Of a stretch of 8,850 bases of DNA, positions 1 through 6,590 are shown piece by piece (the stretch's first letter is position 1; each line of letters begins with the position of its first letter). Under the pieces are notes generated by a model. That model was given only the letters and a program-made list of their open reading frames with translations, was not told where the DNA came from and did not search any database. The position numbers were made by a program, and so were the translations under genes. The DNA comes from Casp-actino8 sp040381935. GTDB taxonomy: Bacteria; Actinomycetota; Acidimicrobiia; Acidimicrobiales; Ilumatobacteraceae. The stretch covers positions 1 to 8,850 of the forward strand of contig JBEIGJ010000083.1 of assembly GCA_040381935.1 (NCBI GenBank), read 5' to 3'.

Positions 1-138
1 ACGGGAGCGGTTTACGCCACCCCTGTGTTCCACACGGGAGATGAGCGATATACCTGGCTCAACCGCATCCAGGCCGTGGCCAAAGGTTCATTCAGTGCGC
101 CTGGAACCTTGGTGTACGACATGTATGAATTGCGATAA
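1..138 (+). CDS. DUF3237-family protein, C-terminal fragment
   Basis: An open frame runs from the first base to a TAA at 136-138 and encodes the last 45 residues of a protein whose start lies outside the window. The tail contains FHTGDERYTWLNRIQAVAKG and ends in GTLVYDMYELR. The pattern TGD-x-RY-x-WLNR, then a hydrophobic/Gly segment, then VYD-x-YE close to the C-terminus, is what I recognise as the end of DUF3237 (UPF0311) proteins, small beta-barrel proteins with no firmly assigned reaction. The gene converges on the minus-strand AhpD-like gene, with only 21 bp between the two stop codons. The family call rests on recalled motifs, not on a search. No function is proposed. Confidence 0.6.
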   Translation, partial: TGAVYATPVFHTGDERYTWLNRIQAVAKGSFSAPGTLVYDMYELR

Positions 139-159
139 CAGCCAAGAACGAAACGTTGG

Positions 160-522
160 TTAGGAACTGGCTATTTCGGAAGCGAACTCTTTGAAGGCGG
201 AAAGAGCTCGGGGTCCATACACAGTGGCTGGTCCACCGTTCATCAGGATGGCGACACCGATGGCTTCGGCTACTTCGGCTTCACTCGCTCCATTCTTGGC
301 TGATCCCCGGGCGTGTGCTGCTATGCAGCCATCGCAGCGTTGGATGACAGCAATGGACAAAGCCCTCAGATCTTGGGTCTTGGTATCGAGCGCCCCGGGG
401 GCCATGACTGTGGCATGAAGTCCGGCAAAGGCTTTCATGACGTCGGGAATGTCTCGGCGCAGATCGCGAGCCAGGGGAACGAGGTCATTCATGACTCCGG
501 TGCCGTGTGAGTGAGTATCCAT
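160..522 (-). CDS. Carboxymuconolactone decarboxylase / AhpD-like protein
   Basis: This encodes a small all-helical protein of the CMD family (PF02627), about 120 residues from the ATG at 520-522. The core carries RCDGCIAAH, that is C-x-x-C-x3-H, matching the redox-active CXXC plus histidine of AhpD-type alkylhydroperoxidase proteins. It is followed by the typical GASEAEVAEAIGVAILMNGG and VYGPRAL segments. The CXXC favours a thiol-dependent peroxidase or disulfide role over true lactone decarboxylation, but the substrate is unknown. Start choice is uncertain. An upstream TTG at 580-582 would overlap the divergent LOG-family gene and is unlikely. The ATG at 520-522 leaves a 43-bp divergent spacer. 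The ATG at 490-492 gives about 110 residues starting MNDLVPLARD, which fits the usual family length better. None has a well-spaced Shine-Dalgarno. Confidence 0.85.
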   Translation of the reverse strand: MDTHSHGTGVMNDLVPLARDLRRDIPDVMKAFAGLHATVMAPGALDTKTQDLRALSIAVIQRCDGCIAAHARGSAKNGASEAEVAEAIGVAILMNGGPATVYGPRALSAFKEFASEIASS

Positions 523-550
523 ACCTGGCAGTCTTGCTGAAGAACTATGT

Positions 551-557
551 AGGAGGT
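551..557 (+). promoter_or_regulatory. Ribosome binding site of the LOG-family gene
   Basis: AGGAGGT lies 8 nt before the ATG at 566-568. It is a full anti-Shine-Dalgarno match with ideal spacing, fixes the start of the downstream gene and predicts efficient initiation. It sits inside the 43-bp spacer to the divergent AhpD-like gene, so the promoter of this gene must overlap the start of that neighbour or lie in this short gap. Confidence 0.85.
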
Positions 558-565
558 ACGGACCA

Positions 566-1297
<732 letters not shown>

Positions 1298-1325
1298 GCA
1301 CCGGCGAAATATGGCATGGCTAAAA

Positions 1326-1363
1326 AAGAATTGGCCCGGTGCTGAAGCACCGGGCCAATTCTT
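1326..1363. terminator. Intrinsic terminator between convergent genes
   Basis: This is a perfect 17-bp inverted repeat, left arm AAGAATTGGCCCGGTGC (1326-1342) and right arm its exact complement (1347-1363), around a TGAA tetraloop. On the minus strand the right-hand stem base runs into TTTTTT (complement of A1322-1327), so it is a textbook Rho-independent terminator for the secreted-protein gene ending at 1415. On the plus strand the stem is followed by TTCTTGAGTTAT, a poorer U-tract. It may still stop transcription of the LOG-family gene ending at 1297, so it probably serves both genes. Confidence 0.9.
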
Positions 1364-1414
1364 GAGTTATGAACGGTCATTAAAGACCGTCAGAGATTGA
1401 AGAGCAATCGGTTT

Positions 1415-1714
1415 TCAGCGAGTAGCCGGGAGAGCGAAGATCGTGGGTGAGACAACGGTCAAATCTGGGTCGACCGGGTCAACCTCGCAGTCTTCGTCAT
1501 CGTTGTGGTTTTCGTGGTCGTGTGAACCGCCCAAAATCAACAAGAGTCTCGTTTCGCACTTTTCGTCACGATCGTCGTCATGGTCGTCAGACTTATCTTT
1601 TTTGTCTTTCTTGTCATCGGAATGCTCCGACCCGGCACTCACCGACGGCACCGCGACCATGGTCAGCAGCCCAAAAACCACGAGGGCCCGACCGATCAAA
1701 ATTGAAATTTTCAT
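1415..1714 (-). CDS. Small secreted Asp/Lys/His-rich protein, unknown function
   Basis: A 99-residue protein that I do not recognise. Residues 1-27 form a clear Sec signal peptide: a basic start (MKISILIGR), the hydrophobic core ALVVFGLLTMVAV, then PSVSA with the likely cut after A27. The predicted mature part of about 72 residues opens with a highly charged block (about 31-52) of Asp, Lys, His and Arg, including DDKKDKKDK and DDHDDDRDE. Next come Cys53, a short hydrophobic stretch (LLLILGG), a second His/Asp/Asn-rich patch (HDHENHNDDED) and Cys76, then an uncharged tail. The acidic and histidine clusters could bind divalent cations and the two cysteines could form a disulfide; both are inference. 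No lipobox or LPXTG motif is visible. The minus-strand ATG at 1712-1714 has AAAGGA about 4 nt upstream, and a strong terminator follows the stop. The signal peptide, start signal and terminator together argue that the gene is real. Confidence 0.68.
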   Translation of the reverse strand: MKISILIGRALVVFGLLTMVAVPSVSAGSEHSDDKKDKKDKSDDHDDDRDEKCETRLLLILGGSHDHENHNDDEDCEVDPVDPDLTVVSPTIFALPATR

Positions 1715-1749
1715 AACGTCCTTTCACGCTTCATGGTTCAATTAGGAGC

Positions 1750-1814
1750 GAACATTAACTGTGGCGACGAACCAACAGTGGTATCAACGTCGCATATTTT
1801 ATGGAACGTTAACT
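1750..1814. repeat. Pair of direct repeats GAAC(A/G)TTAACT in divergent spacer
   Basis: GAACATTAACT at 1750-1760 and GAACGTTAACT at 1804-1814 match at 10 of 11 positions, with starts 54 bp apart. They lie in the 138-bp spacer between the minus-strand secreted-protein gene and plus-strand tsaE. Two matching sites in a divergent promoter region could be operator copies for one regulator, with loop formation or shared control. No known binding motif was recognised, and the A/T-rich part (CATATTTTAT, 1794-1803) lies just before the second copy. Confidence 0.4.
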
Positions 1815-1840
1815 ACGATCGAGAACTTTCTAGCCCTCGG

Positions 1841-1846
1841 TAGGCT
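1841..1846 (+). promoter_or_regulatory. Possible -10 element for leaderless tsaE transcript
   Basis: TAGGCT (TANNNT form) ends 6 nt before the ATG at 1853-1855, so a transcript starting about 7 nt after the hexamer would begin at the start codon itself. No convincing Shine-Dalgarno lies in the usual window before this ATG. This combination is the established signature of leaderless mRNAs in actinobacteria. No good -35 is seen near 1818-1823 (ATCGAG), so the call is tentative. Confidence 0.4.
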
Positions 1847-1852
1847 CAAAAA

Positions 1853-2371
1853 ATGACCAGGTTGCCCCTTTTGCACCTGTTGACCGCGTCAACCGAGGAC
1901 ACCCGTGAAATAGCTGGCGCAATTGCGCAATTGGCGCGCCAGGGCGATGTCATCGTGTTGAGTGGTGAGATGGGCAGTGGGAAAACCGTGTTTGCGCAGG
2001 GATTTGGTCGGGAAATGGGCATTGATGAACCGATCACTAGTCCCACCTTCACCCTGGTCCATAGTTATGACAGTGGACGCATCGTTCTCCATCATGCCGA
2101 TCTGTACCGGCTGAATCGGGTCAGTGAGGCCATCGACCTTGCCTTGGGCGAACTGGTCGAGGGTGGGGGGATTCTCCTCGTGGAATGGGGAGAGGCAGCG
2201 TCCGAGGTACTCGGCGACCACCTGGAAGTGGTTTTTGAACGGTTGCCTGATGGCGCTGACGACCGCAGTGCGGATCAGCGACGGCTGACGCTGCGGTCGG
2301 TGGGTACGGTCTGGGATGCGCGTTGGCCTCGTCTCGAGGCTGCCCTTGCAGCGTGGAGCGGGGTGCGTTGA
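1853..2371 (+). CDS. tsaE: tRNA t6A biosynthesis ATPase TsaE
   Basis: A 172-residue P-loop ATPase of the TsaE (YjeE) family. TsaE binds the TsaB-TsaD heterodimer and its ATP hydrolysis is needed for repeated rounds of threonylcarbamoyl transfer to A37 of ANN-decoding tRNAs. The Walker A motif is GEMGSGKT (residues 38-45), with TSPTF at 62-66, HADLYR at 81-86 and LLVEW at 108-112, all in the family order. The C-terminal 40 residues are weakly conserved and rich in Arg and Ala. The ATG at 1853 is the only sensible start, since the TsaE fold begins within about 10 residues of it. There is no good Shine-Dalgarno, consistent with a leaderless mRNA. This is the first gene of the six-gene cluster; the next start is 3 nt after its stop. 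Confidence 0.95.
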   Translation: MTRLPLLHLLTASTEDTREIAGAIAQLARQGDVIVLSGEMGSGKTVFAQGFGREMGIDEPITSPTFTLVHSYDSGRIVLHHADLYRLNRVSEAIDLALGELVEGGGILLVEWGEAASEVLGDHLEVVFERLPDGADDRSADQRRLTLRSVGTVWDARWPRLEAALAAWSGVR

Positions 2372-2374
2372 GAC

Positions 2375-3085
2375 ATGTTCACCTTGGGAATCGAGACTGC
2401 AACTGAACGTGTCGGGGTAGCGGTAGGCAATGCCGAAGGGGTTCGAGCCACATTCGAGGTGACTCGCGGTCGTCGCCATGCTGAAACAATCACCCCGGCG
2501 ATTGAACTGGTTTGTCGCGAAGCAGACATCGATCTATCCGAACTTTCAGTAGTAGCGGTAGACGTGGGGCCAGGAATGTTCACCGGATTGCGTGTGGGAT
2601 TGGCCACGGGTAAGGCATTGTCTCAGGCATTGGACATACCAATGATCGGCCTCACGAGTCTGGAACTCTTGGCTCATCCGCTTCGCTATTACGACGGGGT
2701 TATCGCTGCGGTGATGGATGGTCGAAAAGGGCAGGTGTTTTACAGTTTCTTTCGAACGGCACACCATGACCTTCACGCTGTCGGCGAACCAACGGTGGGC
2801 TCGATTGATGACTTCATAGCGGTGGTCAATGACCGAGCCCAAGCAGTCGTCTGCGTGGGAGATGGCGCTCTGCGGTATCAAGAGAGTCTCGACGATTGTC
2901 GGTTCGTAGAAGTTGCAGATCAATTCCTGTCTCACCCCTGTGCGTCAGCGCTCGTTCAGCGGGCGCAGATCAAGGTGCGTCATGAGGACTGGGTCGGGTA
3001 CCAAGATATTTCAGCCCTGTATCTCCGGCGCCCCGACGCCGAAATCAATTGGTCAACGCGTACTTCTCATGGAGTGCAATCGTGA
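2375..3085 (+). CDS. tsaB: tRNA t6A biosynthesis protein TsaB
   Basis: A 236-residue ASKHA-fold protein, the catalytically inactive partner that dimerises with TsaD in the bacterial t6A machine. The N-terminus MFTLGIETATERVGVAVG is the ASKHA phosphate-1-like strand pair. GPGMFTGLRVGLATGKAL at residues 65-82 matches the family's GPGSFTGLRIG block, except that Ser is replaced by Met. MDGRKGQVFY at 114-123 corresponds to the usual DARRGEVY-like strand, and the end carries the diagnostic ALYLRRPDAEINW (214-226). The length is normal for a full-length actinobacterial TsaB. The gene starts 3 nt after tsaE, and its last 4 bases (GTGA, 3082-3085) contain the start codon of rimI. Confidence 0.95.
   Translation: MFTLGIETATERVGVAVGNAEGVRATFEVTRGRRHAETITPAIELVCREADIDLSELSVVAVDVGPGMFTGLRVGLATGKALSQALDIPMIGLTSLELLAHPLRYYDGVIAAVMDGRKGQVFYSFFRTAHHDLHAVGEPTVGSIDDFIAVVNDRAQAVVCVGDGALRYQESLDDCRFVEVADQFLSHPCASALVQRAQIKVRHEDWVGYQDISALYLRRPDAEINWSTRTSHGVQS
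3071..3074 (+). promoter_or_regulatory. Ribosome binding site that sets the rimI start
   Basis: GGAG within the end of tsaB lies 7 nt before the GTG at 3082-3084. The spacing is ideal and selects this GTG over an upstream in-frame TTG at 3049. Because the GTG overlaps the tsaB stop in GTGA, rimI is probably translationally coupled to tsaB. Confidence 0.75.
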
Positions 3086-3645
3086 GCATTGTGTCCCGAT
3101 TTCTGCGACCGGAATCTTCAGGTGTGCGCCGAGGCGAAAGATCGGTGTCGACTGAACCCATGCGCCGGCGCGACATTCGCGACGCCCTGCTGATTGAAGA
3201 GCAGTGCTACCCCAAACCATGGACCGCGGGAGTATTCGCCAGTGAGATCGATCTGGCCCGTCACGGAGAGCGGTTTTATCTTGTGGCCCGTCTTGAACAT
3301 GAACTCATCGGTTATGCCGGGTTGATGTTTGCACCTGATGAGGCTCACATCACCAATATCGCCGTGCATCCCAATATGCGGCGCAACGGTGTGGGTCGGT
3401 TGCTCTTGGTGCATCTGATTGAAGCCGCACTCGAGCGTGGAGTCGAGTCCTTGACCCTCGAAGTCCGGGTGAGTAATACGACTGCCCAAAATTTGTATCG
3501 GTCCTTTGGTTTTGTGCCGGCCGGAATTCGGCAGCGTTACTATGAAAATTCTGAGGACGCGTTGGTGATGTGGGTCCATGATATTCAAGGGCCAGAATTT
3601 CGTCGTCGACTCGGCGACGCTTCAGCACCCAAGAGTGACTCGTGA
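3082..3645 (+). CDS. rimI: Ribosomal-protein alanine N-acetyltransferase RimI
   Basis: A GNAT-family acetyltransferase, 187 residues from the GTG at 3082. RimI transfers acetyl from acetyl-CoA to N-terminal amino groups; in Escherichia coli the target is ribosomal protein S18. The acetyl-CoA loop is RRNGVG (residues 100-105), preceded by HITNIAVHP. The block LTLEVRVSNTTAQNLYRSFGF (first residue 125) supplies the glutamate (E127) and tyrosine (Y139) that align by eye with the catalytic Glu and Tyr of E. coli RimI. Relative to E. coli RimI there are roughly 25 extra N-terminal residues, Arg/Ser-rich, and about 20 extra at the C-terminus. A start at the internal Met27 would remove the first extension, but the GGAG and the GTGA overlap support 3082. 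Its place between tsaB and tsaD matches the usual actinobacterial order. Its last 4 bases overlap the tsaD start. Confidence 0.92.
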   Translation: MSIVSRFLRPESSGVRRGERSVSTEPMRRRDIRDALLIEEQCYPKPWTAGVFASEIDLARHGERFYLVARLEHELIGYAGLMFAPDEAHITNIAVHPNMRRNGVGRLLLVHLIEAALERGVESLTLEVRVSNTTAQNLYRSFGFVPAGIRQRYYENSEDALVMWVHDIQGPEFRRRLGDASAPKSDS

Positions 3646-4742
3646 TGCCTCGGGACATTTTCTCTCGGTCGTTTGTTCGTGGAACGATTGCCGACGAGTC
3701 AACTGTCGTATTGGCGATCGAAACAAGCTGTGATGAGACTGCGGCATCGTTGGTTTTGGGCGGCCGTGACGTTCTATCCAGTGTGGTCAGTTCTCAGATC
3801 GACCTTCACGCAGTGTTCGGCGGTGTCGTTCCGGAGATTGCCAGTCGCGCCCACTTGGATCTGCTGAATCCGGTCATTGCGCAAGCTATTGCGGAAGCCG
3901 GTCTGGACGAATCCCGAATCGATGCAGTAGCGGCTACTCACGGGCCGGGTTTGATCGGTGCTCTTCTGATTGGTGTCTCGGCGGCAAAAGCAATGGCCCT
4001 GGCATGGAAGGTGCCCTACATCGGTGTCAACCACATGGAGGCGCACTTGTATGCGGGGCTTTTGGAAGACCCGACATTAGAGATGCCGTTGGTGGTGTTG
4101 CTGGTGTCGGGTGGACACACGATGTTGGTTGAGATGCAGGATCATGGCCGCTACCGGATGTTGGGCCGAACCATTGACGACGCTGCTGGCGAAGCCTTTG
4201 ACAAAGTTGCGCGATTCTTGGGCCTCGGCTATCCCGGTGGACCAGCTGTTGATGCTCTTGCGCGACAAGGCGACCCACGATCAATCGACTTCCCCCGAGC
4301 TATGTTGCGCGATGGTCTTGATTTCAGCTTTAGCGGACTGAAGACATCGGTTATCAATTACGTCCGAAAACACCCGAATATCGCCACTGCTGATGTCGCT
4401 GCATCCTTTCAGGAGGCGGTGGTGGATGTCTTGGTGGCCAAAACTCGTCAGGCAGCCGAAATGGTGGATGCCAAAGGTTTGGTTCTTGGTGGTGGTGTTG
4501 CGGCCAACTCACTTTTGCGCCAGCGATTTGCGGAGATGAGTGCCGATATCGGTCGTCGTTGCTCGTTGCCGAGTCGGGCCATGTGCACCGATAATGCCGC
4601 CATGATCGGGGCCACCGCATGGCACCGTTTACGTAGTGATGGGCCAACCAGTCTCGATACCGGGGCTTTCCCCAATCTGCGGCTACCCGTGATACCAGAC
4701 GCAGTCATTGCCGAGGGTGCGAGTACGGACCTCTCGATATGA
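3642..4742 (+). CDS. tsaD: tRNA N6-adenosine threonylcarbamoyltransferase TsaD
   Basis: This is the catalytic subunit of bacterial t6A synthesis. It transfers the threonylcarbamoyl group from threonylcarbamoyl-AMP to A37 of tRNAs reading ANN codons. It has 366 residues, slightly longer than usual because of about 20 extra residues before VVLAIETSCDETAAS. Landmarks are the metal-binding HMEAH (131-135), GPGLIGALLIG (101-111), LLVSGGHT (153-160), DDAAGEAFDKVARFLGLGYP (first residue 179), FSFSGLKTS (228-236), GGGVAANSLL (283-292) and the metal-ligand aspartate in CTDNAAMIG (D317). All family motifs are intact. The start is GTG at 3642 or the adjacent ATG at 3645; both overlap the rimI stop and the Shine-Dalgarno is weak, which suggests translational coupling. 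Its own stop overlaps the next start as ATGA. Confidence 0.96.
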   Translation: MMPRDIFSRSFVRGTIADESTVVLAIETSCDETAASLVLGGRDVLSSVVSSQIDLHAVFGGVVPEIASRAHLDLLNPVIAQAIAEAGLDESRIDAVAATHGPGLIGALLIGVSAAKAMALAWKVPYIGVNHMEAHLYAGLLEDPTLEMPLVVLLVSGGHTMLVEMQDHGRYRMLGRTIDDAAGEAFDKVARFLGLGYPGGPAVDALARQGDPRSIDFPRAMLRDGLDFSFSGLKTSVINYVRKHPNIATADVAASFQEAVVDVLVAKTRQAAEMVDAKGLVLGGGVAANSLLRQRFAEMSADIGRRCSLPSRAMCTDNAAMIGATAWHRLRSDGPTSLDTGAFPNLRLPVIPDAVIAEGASTDLSI

Positions 4743-5902
4743 ACGATCAGCCATTGAAGATCGGCAACGTGCAGTTGCCCGCGCCCGTTGTTCTGGCGCC
4801 TATGGCTGGAGTGACGAATGCTCCGTTTCGGTCTCTATGTCGCGAGTACGCACCAGGACTGTTGTATGTCAATGAAATGGTGATGGCCACGGCTTTGGTC
4901 CACGGAAGCGCTAAGACCGAAAAGATGGTGACATTTTCTCCCGGTGAATCGCCGCGCAGTTTGCAGCTGTATGGCAGTGATCCGGTGATGTTGGCCCGGG
5001 CGATCACCCTGCTGGGTGATGCAGGTGCAGTCGACCACATCGATATGAACTTTGGATGCCCAGCAGCGAAAGTGACGCGCAAAGGTGGTGGAGCTGCCGT
5101 GCCGGCGAAACCAAATCTCTTGCGAGCCATCATGCGTGAAGCAGTTCGGGCTGCCACCCCTTATGGGATCCCGGTCTCGGCGAAATTCCGAATGGGTATC
5201 GATGAAGATCTGATGACGTATCGAACAACCGGACTTATTGCGCAAGATGAAGGTATTGCCTCAGTGGCTTTACACGCGCGAACCGCAGAGCAGCATTACA
5301 GCGGTCAGGCACGTTGGGAGGCCATCGCTGACCTTAAGCGGATTGTTACCGGGATTCCTGTTTTGGGAAATGGCGATATCTGGACGGCCCAAGATGCTTT
5401 GGACATGATGAAAGCCACGGGATGTGATGGTGTCGTTGTTGGACGCGGCTGCCTTGGTCGTCCATGGTTGTTTGGTGATTTGGTGAGTGCACTACGCGGG
5501 GAAGAAGTACAGCCAGCGCGCCGTCTTGGCTGGGTAGTGGAAGTCATGAAGCGTCACGTTCGACTCTTGGATGAGCATTTCGGGTGTGATTCATCGGGCT
5601 CGCGCCGTGGGGTTCGAGATTTTCGTAAACATGTTTCGTGGTATCTGACCGGATATCCAGTTGGCGGAGAGGTCCGTCATCGACTGGCTATTGCGCATAC
5701 GGTGAATGAGGTCGACGATCTTTTGGATGAGATGGTGGAAATTCACGGCAACGATCTCATCGTGGTTCCCGGTGGAGAAAGTTTGCGTCGCGGTAAGACC
5801 AGTGGTCCGATACGAGTCGCCCTTCCCGAGGGGTATCGAGACCATTTGGATGATGCCGCAGTGCCCGATGACGATGATGTCATGGCACTTTCCGGAGGGT
5901 GA
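4739..5902 (+). CDS. dusB: tRNA-dihydrouridine synthase, DusB/NifR3 type
   Basis: An FMN-dependent TIM-barrel enzyme that uses NADPH to reduce specific uridines of tRNA to dihydrouridine; 387 residues. The N-terminal PVVLAPMAGVTNAPFR is the family FMN-binding opening. DMNFGCPAAKVTRKGGGAA (first residue 102) holds the catalytic cysteine C107. SAKFRMG contains the phosphate or FMN-contacting lysine (K149), ALHARTAEQHYSG carries the conserved histidine (H179), and GNGDI (210-214) and VVGRGCLGRPW (233-243) bind the flavin phosphate. The C-terminal helical tRNA-binding domain (about 245-330) includes RDFRKHVSWYLTGYP. About 45 further residues follow, longer than typical DusB, with an acidic end (PDDDD). 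The ATG overlaps the tsaD stop (ATGA), so the gene is probably co-translated with the t6A genes. The exact Dus subclass is assigned by family resemblance. Confidence 0.93.
   Translation: MNDQPLKIGNVQLPAPVVLAPMAGVTNAPFRSLCREYAPGLLYVNEMVMATALVHGSAKTEKMVTFSPGESPRSLQLYGSDPVMLARAITLLGDAGAVDHIDMNFGCPAAKVTRKGGGAAVPAKPNLLRAIMREAVRAATPYGIPVSAKFRMGIDEDLMTYRTTGLIAQDEGIASVALHARTAEQHYSGQARWEAIADLKRIVTGIPVLGNGDIWTAQDALDMMKATGCDGVVVGRGCLGRPWLFGDLVSALRGEEVQPARRLGWVVEVMKRHVRLLDEHFGCDSSGSRRGVRDFRKHVSWYLTGYPVGGEVRHRLAIAHTVNEVDDLLDEMVEIHGNDLIVVPGGESLRRGKTSGPIRVALPEGYRDHLDDAAVPDDDDVMALSGG
5894..5899 (+). promoter_or_regulatory. Ribosome binding site that sets the maf start
   Basis: GGAGGG overlaps the end of dusB, 7 nt before the ATG at 5907-5909. 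It selects this ATG over the in-frame reading that extends far back into dusB and over the adjacent TTG at 5904. Confidence 0.8.
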
Positions 5903-5906
5903 ATTG

Positions 5907-6545
5907 ATGAAAGCTGAGATAGTCCTGGGTTCGGGCTCACCGCGCCGCTTGGAGCTCATCAGAAGTTTGGATGTCGAACCACGAGTTGTCTCGCCGGATA
6001 TCGATGAATCCGTGCATCCTGGGGAGGAGGCTGAGGCGTACGTTCGTCGAATGGCGGCCGAGAAGTTGGAGGCGGTCATGAAGCAGCTGGGTTCGGTCGG
6101 GGTAGGGACCGTTGTGATCGCCGCCGATACCACGGTCGAAATCGATGGGCACATTTTGGGTAAGCCCGAAGTCGCCGATCAAGCCGTGGTCATGTTGCAC
6201 ATGCTGAGTGGTCGTGAGCACCGCGTGCATACCGGACTAGCCGTGGCCGTGGCCGGTCCCGGCTGTCGAGGAGTGGAATGGAATGGACATATCGAAGTGG
6301 TGACCACAATCGTTTGGTTCAAACATCTCGATGCCGGGGAGATTCAACGGTACGTAGAGACCGGTGAACCCCTGGACAAGGCGGGGGCGTATGCCATTCA
6401 GGGCGGAGCAGCCCCCTTCATTGAACGATTCGAGGGTCCCCTGGATGCCGTGGTGGGCTTACCGCTGGACCGGTTGGTCGATATTTGTGCCGGTCTGGGC
6501 CAACCTTTGGCCGCTGGCGGTCCTTCTCGGACTGATTCCCGTTAG
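5907..6545 (+). CDS. maf: Maf-family nucleoside triphosphate pyrophosphatase
   Basis: A 212-residue Maf/YhdE-type enzyme. The family hydrolyses nucleoside triphosphates such as dTTP, UTP or modified pyrimidine nucleotides to the monophosphate and pyrophosphate, and is linked to nucleotide-pool cleaning and septum control. The start LGSGSPRRLELI (residues 7-18) is the family P-loop-like signature. IAADTTVEIDGHILGKP (71-87) carries the acidic catalytic segment (D74), SGREHRVHTG (101-110) and GEPLDKAGAYAIQG (153-166) follow, and GLPLDRL appears near 184-190. The tail of about 20 residues (Gly, Pro, Ser, Arg) is not conserved. Maf subtypes differ in substrate and I cannot assign one firmly. The gene follows dusB by 4 nt, and its TAG stop (6543-6545) lies inside the left arm of the first CIRCE operator. 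No terminator is evident before groES. Confidence 0.92.
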   Translation: MKAEIVLGSGSPRRLELIRSLDVEPRVVSPDIDESVHPGEEAEAYVRRMAAEKLEAVMKQLGSVGVGTVVIAADTTVEIDGHILGKPEVADQAVVMLHMLSGREHRVHTGLAVAVAGPGCRGVEWNGHIEVVTTIVWFKHLDAGEIQRYVETGEPLDKAGAYAIQGGAAPFIERFEGPLDAVVGLPLDRLVDICAGLGQPLAAGGPSRTDSR

Positions 6546-6568
6546 CACTCGGGGGGTTCGGTTGCTAA
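6542..6568. promoter_or_regulatory. CIRCE-like operator 1 (HrcA site)
   Basis: TTAGCACTC (6542-6550), a 9-nt spacer, then GGTTGCTAA (6560-6568). The left arm matches the CIRCE consensus at 9 of 9 positions and the right arm at 7 of 9, with the canonical 9-nt spacing. CIRCE is bound by the heat-shock repressor HrcA. The left arm contains the maf stop codon, and the right arm overlaps the proposed -35 hexamer of the groES promoter. Because one arm is degenerate it may be a weaker site than operator 2. Confidence 0.7.
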
Positions 6569-6590
6569 GAGCCCTCTCGACCCCTAGTCT
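6562..6590 (+). promoter_or_regulatory. Proposed groESL promoter between two CIRCE sites
   Basis: TTGCTA (6562-6567) and TAGTCT (6585-6590) are separated by exactly 17 bp and resemble the -35 TTGACA and -10 TATAAT/TANNNT hexamers of the housekeeping sigma factor. Transcription would begin near 6597, inside operator 2, giving a leader of about 124 nt before groES. The -35 overlaps the right arm of CIRCE 1, and the last base of the -10 is the first base of CIRCE 2, so HrcA at either site would block the polymerase. Confidence 0.6.

Noticed and set aside
143..160. Hairpin CCAAGAACGAAACGTTGG between the two convergent stops at 138 and 160 as a terminator
   Set aside because: The pairing is interrupted and A+T-rich with no U-tract; it is too weak to call.
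1373..1390. Second hairpin ACGGTC-ATTAAA-GACCGT as another terminator
   Set aside because: It has only six base pairs and no U-tract on either strand. It lies beside a far stronger terminator and may be chance.
1443..1745. Plus-strand Ser-rich open frame opposite the secreted-protein gene
   Set aside because: Its Ser richness is the antisense of Asp/Lys/His codons. It lacks a ribosome binding site, while the minus-strand reading has a signal peptide, a start signal and a terminator.
3049..3084. Upstream TTG start for rimI
   Set aside because: The GTG at 3082 has GGAG at ideal spacing and overlaps the tsaB stop as GTGA; the TTG would add 11 non-family residues inside tsaB.
5706..5906. N-terminal extension of maf into dusB
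   Set aside because: The extra residues are an out-of-frame reading of dusB; GGAGGG before the ATG at 5907 and the Maf signature starting at residue 7 set the start.
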